Assembly: GCA_000531095.1 (NCBI GenBank)
Contig: HG799464.1
Span: 39,589 to 77,692 of the forward strand
DNA length: 38,104 nucleotides
Direction: 5' to 3'
DNA from: Gemmata massiliana
Lineage (GTDB): Bacteria; Planctomycetota; Planctomycetia; Gemmatales; Gemmataceae
Shown: one piece after another, positions 1 through 8,048 of the stretch
Numbering within the stretch: the stretch's first letter is position 1
How the letters are laid out: every line of letters begins with the position of its first letter
Made by a program: the position numbers and the translations under genes
The notes under the pieces: model-generated
Databases searched by the model: none
What the model was told of the DNA's origin: nothing
What the model saw: the letters and a program-made list of their open reading frames with translations, nothing else

Positions 1-375
1 CTCGCGGATCTCGTCGGGCTCCCGTTCGATGCGGCGTTCCGGGATCCGGAAGATCCCGGCCAACAGCGGTTGGAGCGGGTTGATGTTGCGGCACACGGAA
101 CGGTCGTCGATGCCGAACAAGAACCCGAGGAAGGCGTGGGTGGTGTAGGTCCGGTAGTACATCAACAGCATCAGCAATCGGTCGCTCAACGGGCGCGCGA
201 ACTTGCGCCCCGCACCCGGCTTCCGCTGACGAGAGGGCCGCTTCTTCCGCTTGGCGTCGGCCTGCGGGTAACGCGGTTCGAGTTCGGCCAACAGTTGGTC
301 GAACGCATCGGGGGTAATCCCGGTCAGTTGACGGAACGTGTCCGGCATTCGCCTCAACCGACTCGTGTGGCTCAT
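1..375 (-). CDS. IS5-family transposase, N-terminal part (cut by window edge)
   Basis: Reading the minus strand from an ATG at 375 gives 125 codons open to the window edge. The protein starts MSHTSRLRRMPDTFRQLTG and continues with a basic linker rich in K/R, then LSDRLLMLLMYYRTYTTHAFLG and GIDDRSVCRNINPLQPLL. This is the helix-turn-helix that precedes the DDE catalytic domain in IS5-family transposases; the catalytic part lies beyond position 1. The stretch up to about 417 would be the element's own end, since the ISAs1 remnant next door stops at a CTAG at 417-420, a plausible IS5-type target. Family assignment is by motif recognition. Whether the element is intact cannot be judged here. Confidence 0.8.
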   Translation of the reverse strand, partial: MSHTSRLRRMPDTFRQLTGITPDAFDQLLAELEPRYPQADAKRKKRPSRQRKPGAGRKFARPLSDRLLMLLMYYRTYTTHAFLGFLFGIDDRSVCRNINPLQPLLAGIFRIPERRIEREPDEIRE

Positions 376-417
376 ACACCAAACCTACGCACCCGGCCAC
401 TATTGTGCAGCGACTCT

Positions 418-640
418 AGTAGTTCCGGATGTAGCCGGCCAGTACCGCCGCGCCCACGCGCAGGCTCGTCAGGTAGTAGTGGGCTGTGCCCTGGTCCTCG
501 TCCCGTTCACCGCGCGCTCCCGGCACACCAAGGCCACCGCACCGACATCAGTCCACCCGTCCGGCAATCCGGCTGGATTCTGAACTACCGTCACGTACCG
601 CTCGTCGCGCCCGTGCCCGGCGCCGACCTCCGACGTCATG
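418..640 (-). pseudogene. ISAs1-family transposase remnant, frameshifted
   Basis: Minus-strand reading shows GHGRDERYVTVVQNP then AGLPDGWTDVGAVALVCRER in one frame, and GTAHYYLTSLRVGAAVLAGY followed by IRNY in another. This matches the region of ISAs1-family transposases around the 'HYYLTSL...IRxHWxIEN' signature. The reading frame changes near 500, and the coding trace stops at a TAG at 418-420, just where the neighbouring IS5-type element begins. The catalytic C-terminus (HW-IENxLHW) is missing. It is best read as a relic ISAs1 copy interrupted by the IS5 insertion. The right limit is approximate. Confidence 0.6.
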
Positions 641-684
641 GCGCACCCGAGGAAGTCCCTGCTCTTTGCGTGAACTCATCGCAA

Positions 685-830
685 TCAGGCCGCCAAGTCG
701 AGCAGGCGTTCCGCAGCCACTTGTCATTCCCGCTCGGTTACCCCGGCGCGTAGAACGGCCTGGATCTCATTTCCCAGTAACTCCCGCCGCCATGCTCGCC
801 GCTTGTCGGCGTGACTAGGACGCCGTGACT
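685..830 (-). pseudogene. Decayed coding remnant with in-frame TGA, family unknown
   Basis: On the minus strand one frame reads SHADKRRAWRRELLGNEIQA, then VLRAGVTERE, a TGA, QVAAERLLDLAA and a second TGA at 685-687. The regular amphipathic, charged pattern running through a single stop suggests the C-terminal end of a once-coding sequence. I do not recognise the family. It could belong to cargo or to a host gene broken by the surrounding insertion sequences. Confidence is low because the trace is short. Confidence 0.3.
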
Positions 831-917
831 TATCGTCCCAAGGGGACGCGCAGCTGTGCCCTACCAAGTCCTTCTCGGATCGGTTCCAGGCCCACGCCTC
901 GGTCGTCGTGAAGGCCC

Positions 918-1091
918 TTAATCCCTCGCCAGAAGGCGGGGAACCGTCGGGTGTCGCGGCGTCGGATCGTGGTCGAGCACGGGATCGGGAAGATGAAGGT
1001 GTGGCGCATCGCGGCCGAGCGATACCGGAACCCGCGCCGTCGGCACACCCTCATCATCAAGAACGTCGCCGGGCTCCCACTGACCTTTTGA
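918..1091 (+). pseudogene. IS5-family transposase C-terminal fragment
   Basis: The frame starting at 918 reads LIPRQKAGNRRVSRRRIVVE then HGIGKMKVWRIAAERYRNPR and RRHTLIIKNVAGLPLTF, ending at TGA 1089-1091. The 'RRRIVVEHGIGKMKxWRI' block is the conserved C-terminal region, with the catalytic Glu, of IS5-family DDE transposases. Upstream of 918 the frame cannot be followed as transposase, so only the tail remains. It points the opposite way to the fragment at 1-375, so the two are not one copy simply split apart. No flanking terminal repeats were recognised. Confidence 0.65.
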
Positions 1092-1113
1092 CCTCTGCCG
1101 ATCCCGCCGCCAG

Positions 1114-1320
1114 GTGGCAGTGGTGCAGAAACTCAAAGGGAAGACCGTGTACACACTGCTGGGTGGGTCCGCGCACGTGCGGAAGCCGTTCTGGGGTCGG
1201 CACCTATGGGTCCGGGTCCGCCGGAGCAGTGGGCCGGTGACCGATGAGGTGATGAAGGAGTGCATCGAGAACCAGGGCCGGTCCGGGGGGTGCAAAGTTC
1301 GGGGTCGAAGGGCTGAGTAG
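1114..1320 (+). pseudogene. IS200/IS605-type TnpA fragment with Cys in place of catalytic Tyr
   Basis: Translation from GTG 1114 gives AVVQKLKGKTVYTLLGGSAH, VRKPFWGRHLWVRVRRSSG and PVTDEVMKECIENQG. This matches the C-terminal half of the Y1 HUH transposase of IS200/IS605 elements ('VVxxLKGKS...FWGRxxxVxTVG...VxxYIENQ'). The N-terminal part with the HUH histidines is absent. The nucleophilic Tyr of 'xYIENQ' reads Cys (KECIENQ). The fragment should be inactive. A hairpin just downstream at 1327-1351 may be the remains of the element's right end. Confidence 0.6.
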
Positions 1321-1326
1321 CTTCAG

Positions 1327-1351
1327 CCGGAGGTCTTCAGTCGACCTCCGG
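1327..1351. repeat. Hairpin next to the TnpA fragment
   Basis: CCGGAGGT (1327-1334) and ACCTCCGG (1344-1351) form a perfect 8-bp stem with a 9-nt loop. IS200/IS605 elements carry subterminal hairpins rather than inverted terminal repeats, so this could be the right-end hairpin of the dead element. It also lies 23 nt past the stop codon of the minus-strand kinase gene and could serve as that gene's terminator. Confidence 0.4.
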
Positions 1352-1373
1352 TCGGAACAGGACTTTTAGTCCG

Positions 1374-2996
1374 CTACTCGAAGCCACCGCCTGAAGTCGG
1401 TGGTGCGTTTACTAAACGCGGCTCGATCCAGCCTCCGTGAGCGCCTCTGTGATTCCCAGCCGTGCGCAATCCGAGGGTGAGTACACTGACTCCAATCACA
1501 TCCAGGTCGCAGGCTTCTTTTGGCGTACCAACCCCCATGACCTTCGAGTGCCAGAGTTCTTTGCCGTCGGCGGTCACAACGAACACGAGCGGCCCGCTCC
1601 ATTCATCGGAGGAGTCGATCATCGCGACCTCGGACTGAAACCGCGCGTACTTTTTATCGAGCGAATACGAGGTAAACATCTGTTGGCCGAACGAAGGGGC
1701 GCCGTGCATGAAAAGCCCGTGCGGTGACAGAACGCCGCGGACGCGAACCTTGCCGTCGACGTGCGGCGGGAGGTGACCCGGGGGCGGAAACTCGTAGTAG
1801 TCCAACACGGGCAGTTCCGAGATGAACTGCGGGGCCGTTTCTTTCGCGACGGGTGTGTTAGTAGGTGTGGCTGTTTTCCCGCGGTCGCGTGTCAATGCTG
1901 CACCGAGTATCACCCCGGTCGCTACGAACCACACGCATGCGACGAGCGCCAGTACGGTTCGGTGCCGGCGCCAGAACGAGCGACGGGCCGCTTCAATCAC
2001 TTCGGTGTCGGAGTCGCGGTCGAAGCCGTCGCGGATGTCCTGGAGGCGCTTGACTACGGCCGCCGCTGTTGCGGGTCGGTCGGAGGGGTTCTTCGACAAC
2101 AGTTCGGCAATCAGGTTCGAGAGCGGTTCGGGGATATCGGGGTTCAACTTGCGCACGCGGGACGGGGTGTCCGCGACCAGTGCCGCGGCCTGTGCGATCG
2201 GGTTGATGGCCGCGAAGGGCTGGTGTCCCGTAGCCATCGTGTAGAGAACGCACCCGAAACTGAACAGGTCCGTGCGCTGGTCGAGTGCCCACCCGCGTAC
2301 CTGTTCCGGGGACATGTACGCGGGGGTGCCTACGACGGCACCGGCTTCGGTCAGGTGCGTGTCTTCGTGGATGTCGCGGACCAAGCCAAAATCGAGGATC
2401 TTTACCCGAGGAGTGAGGGACGAAGCCGAGTCGGTCGTTTGTCCGCGCGTTTCGGCTTCGAGCCAGATGTTGCCCGGTTTGATGTCACGGTGAATCAGTC
2501 CGCGTTCGTGAATCGCGCTTAACCCGGTTGCGGTTTCTTCGGCGATTCGGAGTAACTCGTCGAACTCCAGAGGTGTCTTGTTGCGAAGCCGCGTTTCCAG
2601 CGATTCGCCCTTGAGTAACTCCATCGCCAGGAACATCGTGCCGCGGTCTTCGCCGGTCTGGTACACGGTCACGAGGTTGGGGTGCTTGATCGCGGCCAGC
2701 GCCCGGGCCTCGCGGAGGAACCGCTCCCACCAACTCCCCACGTCCTCGCCGGGCGGCAGACACATCACTTTGAGCGCGACGTCGCGTTGCAACGTCATGT
2801 CTTCGGCGAAGAACACCTTACCCATGCCACCGGAACCGATGAGCCGGAACACGCGGTAGTTGCCGAGTCGCCCGAGTTCGCCGGGCAGGGCAGGGGCGCG
2901 GAGGAACGGGAACGTAGCGGATTCGGGCAGCACGACCCGACCCGCACCCGCGCCGTCCGGTAAACCGTGTCGGTCGCTGCGAATGGTGATGGACAT
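1374..2996 (-). CDS. Membrane Ser/Thr protein kinase with NPCBM-like C-terminal domain
   Basis: A Hanks-type kinase of 540 aa. The kinase domain spans about residues 47-325: glycine loop GSGGMGKV (54-61), VALKVM with the ATP-binding Lys near 76, catalytic HRDIKPGN (169-176), DFG (202-204), and GTPAYMSPEQ. One membrane segment follows at about 347-368 (VLALVACVWFVATGVILG). The remaining 170 aa would lie outside the cytoplasm. They resemble an NPCBM domain (SPHGLFMHG, YARFQSEVAMID, VFVVTADGKELWHS, then WIEPRLV), a fold often linked to carbohydrate binding. I prefer ATG 2996 over GTG 3038 because GGGAGA precedes it. It follows tsaE by about 100 nt. The substrate is unknown; the layout suggests a transmembrane sensor kinase. 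Confidence 0.88.
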   Translation of the reverse strand: MSITIRSDRHGLPDGAGAGRVVLPESATFPFLRAPALPGELGRLGNYRVFRLIGSGGMGKVFFAEDMTLQRDVALKVMCLPPGEDVGSWWERFLREARALAAIKHPNLVTVYQTGEDRGTMFLAMELLKGESLETRLRNKTPLEFDELLRIAEETATGLSAIHERGLIHRDIKPGNIWLEAETRGQTTDSASSLTPRVKILDFGLVRDIHEDTHLTEAGAVVGTPAYMSPEQVRGWALDQRTDLFSFGCVLYTMATGHQPFAAINPIAQAAALVADTPSRVRKLNPDIPEPLSNLIAELLSKNPSDRPATAAAVVKRLQDIRDGFDRDSDTEVIEAARRSFWRRHRTVLALVACVWFVATGVILGAALTRDRGKTATPTNTPVAKETAPQFISELPVLDYYEFPPPGHLPPHVDGKVRVRGVLSPHGLFMHGAPSFGQQMFTSYSLDKKYARFQSEVAMIDSSDEWSGPLVFVVTADGKELWHSKVMGVGTPKEACDLDVIGVSVLTLGLRTAGNHRGAHGGWIEPRLVNAPPTSGGGFE

Positions 2997-3096
2997 TCTT
3001 TTCGGATCTCCCGCGTCCGTCGAAACGGAGTATCGCACTCAACAATGCGGTGCAAATGCCGGGAGTGCAAGACGGTCGGGGTAGGCCGAAGTGGTT

Positions 3097-3558
3097 CTAA
3101 TCGAGCCGCTTAAGGAGATTGCAGTAAGTTTCGCCCGTGGCCTGAACCTGGAACCGCCGCCGGTTCGCGTCGATGATCTCGATTTCGATGCGCAGATGGT
3201 CGACGGGAAAAGCCGCGGCCACCTTATCGGCCCACTCGACGATACAAACGCCGTCACCGTGGAAGTATTCGTCAGTGCCCAGCTCCGCGAACTCCCTCGC
3301 CCCGTTCAGGCGGTAGGCGTCGAAGTGGTAAATGGGCAAGCGCGCTGGGTACTCCTGGATGAGCACGAACGTGGGACTGTTCACCGCGGCCGGGTTCTTC
3401 ACGTTCAGCCCCTCGGCGATGGCTCGCGTGAGGTGCGTCTTCCCCGCTCCGAGTTGGCCGATTAAGGCAATCACTGCACCGGGAAACAGCAAGGCCCCAA
3501 GCCGGCGCCCAAAGGCTTCCGTTGCTGAGAGATCGGGGATGTCGATGATGTGAGTCAT
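3097..3558 (-). CDS. tsaE: tRNA threonylcarbamoyladenosine biosynthesis ATPase TsaE
   Basis: A 153-aa P-loop protein. Walker A is GQLGAGKT (34-41), followed by the family blocks NSPTFVLIQEY, YHFDAYRL and CIVEWADKV. TsaE works with TsaB and TsaD to make the t6A37 modification of ANN-decoding tRNAs in the cytoplasm; length and motif order fit the family. The start is either ATG 3558 or TTG 3567, and neither has a clear ribosome binding site; I chose ATG. It lies downstream of prfB on the same strand, separated by a long inverted repeat (3566-3667) that may attenuate read-through. Confidence 0.92.
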   Translation of the reverse strand: MTHIIDIPDLSATEAFGRRLGALLFPGAVIALIGQLGAGKTHLTRAIAEGLNVKNPAAVNSPTFVLIQEYPARLPIYHFDAYRLNGAREFAELGTDEYFHGDGVCIVEWADKVAAAFPVDHLRIEIEIIDANRRRFQVQATGETYCNLLKRLD

Positions 3559-3565
3559 GGAGGGC

Positions 3566-3667
3566 AATCAGTCACGGATGAACACCGATAGCACAGATCG
3601 GACAAGAGATAGCTCAAACACTGCTTTTCGTTTGATCCGTGTTATCGGTGTTCATCCGTGGCTGATT
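3566..3667. repeat. Long inverted repeat between prfB and tsaE
   Basis: The left arm at 3566-3590 and the right arm at 3643-3667 are 25 bases each and match at 24 positions. The core motif is CACGGATGAACACCGATA and its complement. The loop is about 52 nt and contains a further GATCCGTGTTATCGG-like stretch. A related motif (GATCCGCGTAATCTGCG) occurs at 14076-14098, so this looks like a dispersed intergenic repeat. It could also act as a transcription barrier after prfB. Confidence 0.75.
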
Positions 3668-3668
3668 C

Positions 3669-4794
3669 TTACTTCGATTTCGTCTTGTTCGCGCGGGCCG
3701 TCTTGTGGCGCAAGTAGGCGTGCATGAACTGGTCGAAGTCGCCGTCGAGCACGTCGCTGACGGCAGGGGTTTTCACGTCAATGCCGTCGCGTTCCTCGCG
3801 CACGAGCGTATACGGCTGCATGACGTAACTGCGGATCTGCGAGCCGAACGCGATTTCGCCCTTCGCGTCGTAACTCTTCACCGCGTCCCCGATGCGCTTC
3901 TGCTCCTCGATCGCGTAGAGCCGCGCTTTGAGCAACTTGAGCGCGTTGTCCTTGTTCTTGTGCTGGCTCTTATCGACGCGGCTCTCGGCCCGGACCCCCG
4001 ACTTGTGAATCAGTCGCACGCCGGACTGCGTCTTGTTCTGGTGCTGACCGCCGGGGCCGCCGGTGCAGAACGTCTGGATCTCGTAGTCCGTGTCCTTGAC
4101 GACGATTTCGATGTCGTCGGGCAGTTCGGGCAGCACGTCCACGGCCGCGAACGAGGTTTGGCGGGTGTCGCCGCCCCCGAACGGGCTGATGCGCACCAAC
4201 CGGTGGACGCCGATCTCGGACTGCATGTACCCGTAGGCGTAGGGGCCGACGATCTTGAACGACACGCTCTGAACCCCGGCTTCGAGGTTCGGTTCGATGT
4301 CGATCTCGTCCTTCGGGATGTCGAACCCGTGGTTCGCGGCCCAGCGCTGATAGGCGCGGAACATGATGTTCGCCCAGTCGCACGCATCGGTACCGCCGGC
4401 GCCGGGCTTGATCGAGACGACCGCCGAGCACGAGTCGTGCTTGCCGCTCATCATCGCCTGGAGCTCGAACGCTTCGTACTGGTGCTCGGCTTTAACCAGC
4501 GCGGGTTCCAGTTCGGCCTCGAACGCCGCGTCCTCGTCCGCGAGTTCGGCCATCGCGGTGATGTCGTTGGCGGCGGCCGTGAGTTCCTCGTAGGGCTTCA
4601 GCAGCGAGTTCAGCACCTTCAGTTGCGAGATAACCCCCTTGGCTTTCTCCTGGTTGTTCCAGAAGTCGCCTTCGGCCTGCTTCGCTTCCAGTTGGTCGCG
4701 CGCGGCGGTTTTGCCGCGCACGTCAAAGAGAGTCCCGCAACTGGGTGAGGCGGGTGCAGAGTTCGTCGGTTCGGCGGCGCAGGTCCGGGTTCAT
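3669..4794 (-). CDS. prfB: Peptide chain release factor 2, with programmed +1 frameshift
   Basis: RF2 reads UGA and UAA stop codons and triggers peptide release on the ribosome. The first 23 codons run from ATG 4794 (MNPDLRRRTDELCTRLTQL...) to an in-frame TGA at 4725-4723. The slip site reads CTT TGA C, exactly the conserved RF2 programmed frameshift. A +1 shift continues as D-V-R-G-K into a 350-codon frame ending at 3669, giving 374 aa. The stop-recognition motif SPF falls at about 203-205 and the catalytic GGQ at about 248-250, almost the E. coli positions. A purine stretch (GCGGGA) lies just upstream of the slip site. Low RF2 favours frameshifting, giving autoregulation. The gene must not be called as starting at 4721. 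Confidence 0.95.
4720..4731 (-). promoter_or_regulatory. prfB programmed +1 frameshift site
   Basis: The minus strand reads TCT CTT TGA C in the zero frame. CTT slips to TTT over the slow UGA stop, which RF2 itself decodes, as in most bacterial prfB genes. The purine run GCGGGA upstream could act as the internal Shine-Dalgarno stimulator, though it is weaker than the E. coli one. Confidence 0.9.
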
Positions 4795-4937
4795 CGCATT
4801 ACCCTTCGGAAGGTGCGGCCACACGGCCACACGTGAAGTTAGACAGTAGCATATCGAAGAGGGTTCAGAGCCAGAAGAGCAAGACGTGTTGCCCGGTGGT
4901 GACGACGCGGAACCCCTCCCAAATTCAGGCGCGCACA

Positions 4938-5672
4938 ATGAGCAAATTGGCCAACAAGGTCGCCGTGGTCACGGGCGGCGGGTCCGGCGTGGGCAAGTCG
5001 GCGGCCGCGCTTTTCCTCAAAGAAGGGGCGAAGGTCGTAATCGCTGGGCGCGACGGCGCTAAGCTCGCGGCGGTGGAGAAAGAACTGAACGCCGGTGACT
5101 CTCTCCGCACCCTCCCCACGGACGTAACCAAAGTCGAACAGTGCCAAGCACTCATCGACTTCGCCACCAAGACGTTCGGCCGGGTGGACATTCTGGTGAA
5201 CAACGCGGGCACGAACATCAAGGACCGCACCCTGCGGGAACTCACGCCCGAAGCGTGGGACATGATGATTCGTACCAATCTCGACGGCGCATTTTACTGC
5301 ACGAAGGCCGTTTTGCCGCAAATGTTCGACCGCAAGGACGGGGTGATTGTGAACGTCGTCAGCGTCGCCGGGAAGCGGGCGAACCCCCTGGGCGGTGCGG
5401 CATACGTTGCGGCGAAGTTCGCGATGGGGGGACTGGGGCTCGTTCTCTCCAACGAAGAAAAAGACAGCGGCGTCCGCGTGAGCAACATTTACCCCGGTGA
5501 GATCGACACACCGATTCTCGCTGCCCGTCCGAAGCCGGTTAGTGAGGAACAACGGGCCGTCATTCTGAAGCCCGAGGACGTGGCCGAAGCCGTACTTTTC
5601 GTCGCGAGCCTGCCGGCCCGCGTGTCGATCCCGGAACTGGTCATCAAGCCGACCGTGCAGATGTACTGGTGA
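4938..5672 (+). CDS. Short-chain dehydrogenase/reductase (SDR)
   Basis: A classical SDR of 244 aa. The cofactor motif TGGGSGVG is at 12-19, NNAG at 88-91, and the catalytic Ser142, Tyr156 and Lys160 sit in VVSVAGK and YVAAK. ATG 4938 puts the Rossmann strand at the usual distance from the N-terminus; the upstream in-frame extension from 4833 has no family similarity. It would be a cytoplasmic NAD(P)-dependent oxidoreductase; the substrate cannot be read from sequence. It is divergent from prfB and convergent with the next gene. Confidence 0.9.
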   Translation: MSKLANKVAVVTGGGSGVGKSAAALFLKEGAKVVIAGRDGAKLAAVEKELNAGDSLRTLPTDVTKVEQCQALIDFATKTFGRVDILVNNAGTNIKDRTLRELTPEAWDMMIRTNLDGAFYCTKAVLPQMFDRKDGVIVNVVSVAGKRANPLGGAAYVAAKFAMGGLGLVLSNEEKDSGVRVSNIYPGEIDTPILAARPKPVSEEQRAVILKPEDVAEAVLFVASLPARVSIPELVIKPTVQMYW

Positions 5673-5727
5673 TTGTGCTGTCACTCTGGGGCTGGCGCAC
5701 GGATGGCTGCCCCGGTCCGTTTGAACC

Positions 5728-7654
5728 TCACCGCGGGAACCGACCCGGAGGGTAGTAACCGGAGTTCATCTGGTTCGGGTCGCGCATGCTCATCAGCTTG
5801 TCGAACCAGTCCATCCCCGCGCTAACGAGCGGAGCCAGCCCGCCGTTCTGGACCTTCGGCTGAAACAACTCGAACCGGAGTTCGTCTCCGGTGCGCTGTG
5901 CGGTCAGGAGCGCGGGGGGCAATTCGCTCAGCGAGGTTTGGAACGCGACGCGGGCCTTTTCCACGTCTTTCTGAAGCGCCTCGTGAACGGCCACGTTGCC
6001 GCCGCCTGGGGGTAGCCGGAGCGGTTCGACCGGGCGCACGGGGCCGCCGGCAACGGGCTTCGTCTCGAACGATGCGACGAGGTCGCCGATGTTAAGGGTG
6101 CCGACGAGTGCGAGACCGCCGGAGGGGAGGGGCGCTTCCTTGTTGTTACCCGCGACGGAGTTTGCGGCGTCGGGTGCGGTAGCTGCGGCCACGAGCTTAC
6201 GGTCCAGGCCCCAAACCAGTACCGAGTCCTTGCGCGCGTAGTGGACCGCGGCCTTCCACGGTAAACCGGTACCCGCGAGCGAGAGTATCTTCACGTCTCC
6301 CGTCGTTTCCGTCGAAGGTTGCGCCGCGTCCTTATCTCCCGCGATTTCCGCAACTAACTTCGGAATGAACGCTTCCAGTTCGGTTGCTGCGGTCGCGTCT
6401 TCTGCGTGGACCACGAACATCGGGATCGGTTTCGCGCCTTTCGCTAGTTCTTGTTTCGTGGGCACGATTACGGTGACTGTGCGGATCTTCGAGAGGAGAG
6501 CGTCACTCACCGACATCTTGTACTTCGCGTCGAGGTCTTTCACCACGTCGCTCGGCAAGCGCCCGAGTTCGCCGCTCCCCTTTACGAGTGCGTCCAGCAG
6601 GCCGAGGACGGCCGCTGCGCGGTCCTTTTCGGGTAGGTTCATTGTCGCGGCAAATGATGCGGGCTTGCGGGCGTGGTGGAGCGCATCGATCTTCACCGCG
6701 GGGCCGGAGAAGGCATCAAGTAGCGGGCTTTTTTGTGCGGGGTCGAATCGCGTGCCGATCACGAGTGACGATCCGCCGTCGCGGAACTGCACGCACCCGG
6801 CCACGGTCTTCAGTGCTTTCGGGTTGGTGACGAGCTTGAGCCAGGCGAAGAAATCGAGGTCCATCGGCGCACCGCGGAGGCGTGCGGCCGCGTCCAGTTT
6901 TGTGAAGAATTCCGGAGCGTTGGCGTAGAAGAACAGACCAGGTTTGCGGTAGGTCGGCGCGCTGGTCTTGAAGCCCTCGGTCGCGCGGAGCGAGTCCTTC
7001 TCGTCCCCGCGGAACCGCGCGATGATCGGGGCGATCGCGGTTTTACTCGTGCCCGCGACGAACAGCCCCGGAACATACGCGAACGTCGGCTCGTATGTCC
7101 CCTCCACCAGTTTGTCGGTTGCGAGTTTCGGGGTTGCTGCTCGGGTCGTAGTTGGTTGCCGGCGCGCGGTGTTGAAACACGGGCACCTTTCCGACTTCGC
7201 CCACGCGCCGGAGATCCTGGCTCGTGGTGACGAACGCGCGCGCGGCGAGTCCGGCCGCGGCGCTATCACCCGTGAGGACCGCGACCGCCAATTCGGGATC
7301 GCCGCGTTCGTTAAAGCCGATCAGCCCGACCGCGACCCCGCCGAGTTTGCGGAACTCGCCGAGTACCTCGGGCGACATTAACAGCGCGAGTTGCGCGAGT
7401 TCCTGTTTCGCTTTGAGTTCCGCGAGCGTCTTGGCCCCGTCCTTTTTGCCGTGAATGAACGGGATGCTGTCTTCCAGCGGCGTGCCTTTGAAGACTGCGG
7501 CGAGTTGGGGGCCGAGTTCCGCGGGGTTGTGCAGTTCGGCATACGCGGACGTGTTCGGCGGGAACACGTCCGCGACATCGGTCGGCGCTGCGGTCGCCGT
7601 GCCCACCGTCAGAACGAAACACGCGCCGAGAGCGAGGAGAGTTTGTCGAGCCAA
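5728..7654 (-). CDS. Secreted protein of unknown function, interrupted by a one-base frameshift
   Basis: Translation begins at 7654 with a clear signal peptide (MARQTLLALGACFVLTVGTA, cleavage near TAA-AP). The first frame is meaningful to about ...ATNYDPSS, then turns to nonsense. The second frame takes over at TPKLATDKLVEGTYEPTFAY and runs to 5728. The switch lies next to a run of four G at 7130-7133 (plus strand); removing one base restores a single frame of 642 codons. The protein shows repeated alpha/beta blocks and a Pro-rich segment (PVRPVEPLRLPPGGG) near the C-terminus. I do not recognise a named family with certainty; the location would be periplasmic or extracytoplasmic. The break is more likely a sequencing error than true decay, because both halves are well preserved. 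Confidence 0.75.
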
Positions 7655-8048
7655 AGGGCTACTCCGCGGGGTTGCCGTCGTTTAGGAGCGGCAGTGATCG
7701 GGACTTTACAAGGGTAAGGGTAATAGTCGATATTGCTATTCAGTTTGCGGAAGCGCTTTCGATGCTGGTGGTGGCCAGCAGTAACATTTGCTAACGTTCT
7801 CGGAGGCAGAATCGGCTCCTCCGCACCAAAGGCTGGAATTGCCAGGGTTTCACAACGATTCGCCTTCTGTTCGATCGCCGAAAAGGGTAACAACGGCTAA
7901 CATTCTTCACGAGGTTGTTACCCTTTTGTTTGCAATTCCGTGGATTCTGTCAAAATTCTTCTCGTCTGTACTACCTACTCATCCCTCTGTGTGCCGCGAA
8001 TAGGTTTGGTGGAGATATTCTCGCCTACTATACAGACGATCAATGGTC
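7655..8048. other. Intergenic region, one terminator only
   Basis: No open frame with coding character. It is more AT-rich than its surroundings. It contains the perfect stem at 7881-7927 and the presumed promoter of the minus-strand secreted protein gene, but I could not pick a convincing -35/-10 pair. Confidence 0.5.
7881..7927 (-). terminator. Intrinsic terminator downstream of the ThuA-like gene
   Basis: AAAAGGGTAACAAC (7881-7894) and GTTGTTACCCTTTT (7914-7927) form a perfect 14-bp stem with a 19-nt loop. The A/T ends give a short U-run on either strand. It lies 122 nt past the stop codon of the minus-strand gene at 8049. Confidence 0.7.

Noticed and set aside
70-753. Plus-strand open frame of 227 codons near the left edge
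   Set aside because: Minus strand in the same place encodes recognisable IS5 and ISAs1 transposase blocks; the plus frame is antisense noise.
4723-4725. TGA in prfB as a selenocysteine codon or nonsense mutation
   Set aside because: Position and CTT TGA C context are those of the standard RF2 frameshift; the next frame continues RF2 exactly.
3705-4748. Plus-strand open frame opposite prfB
   Set aside because: Val/Leu/Asp/Arg-rich with no motif; the minus strand holds RF2 with SPF and GGQ.
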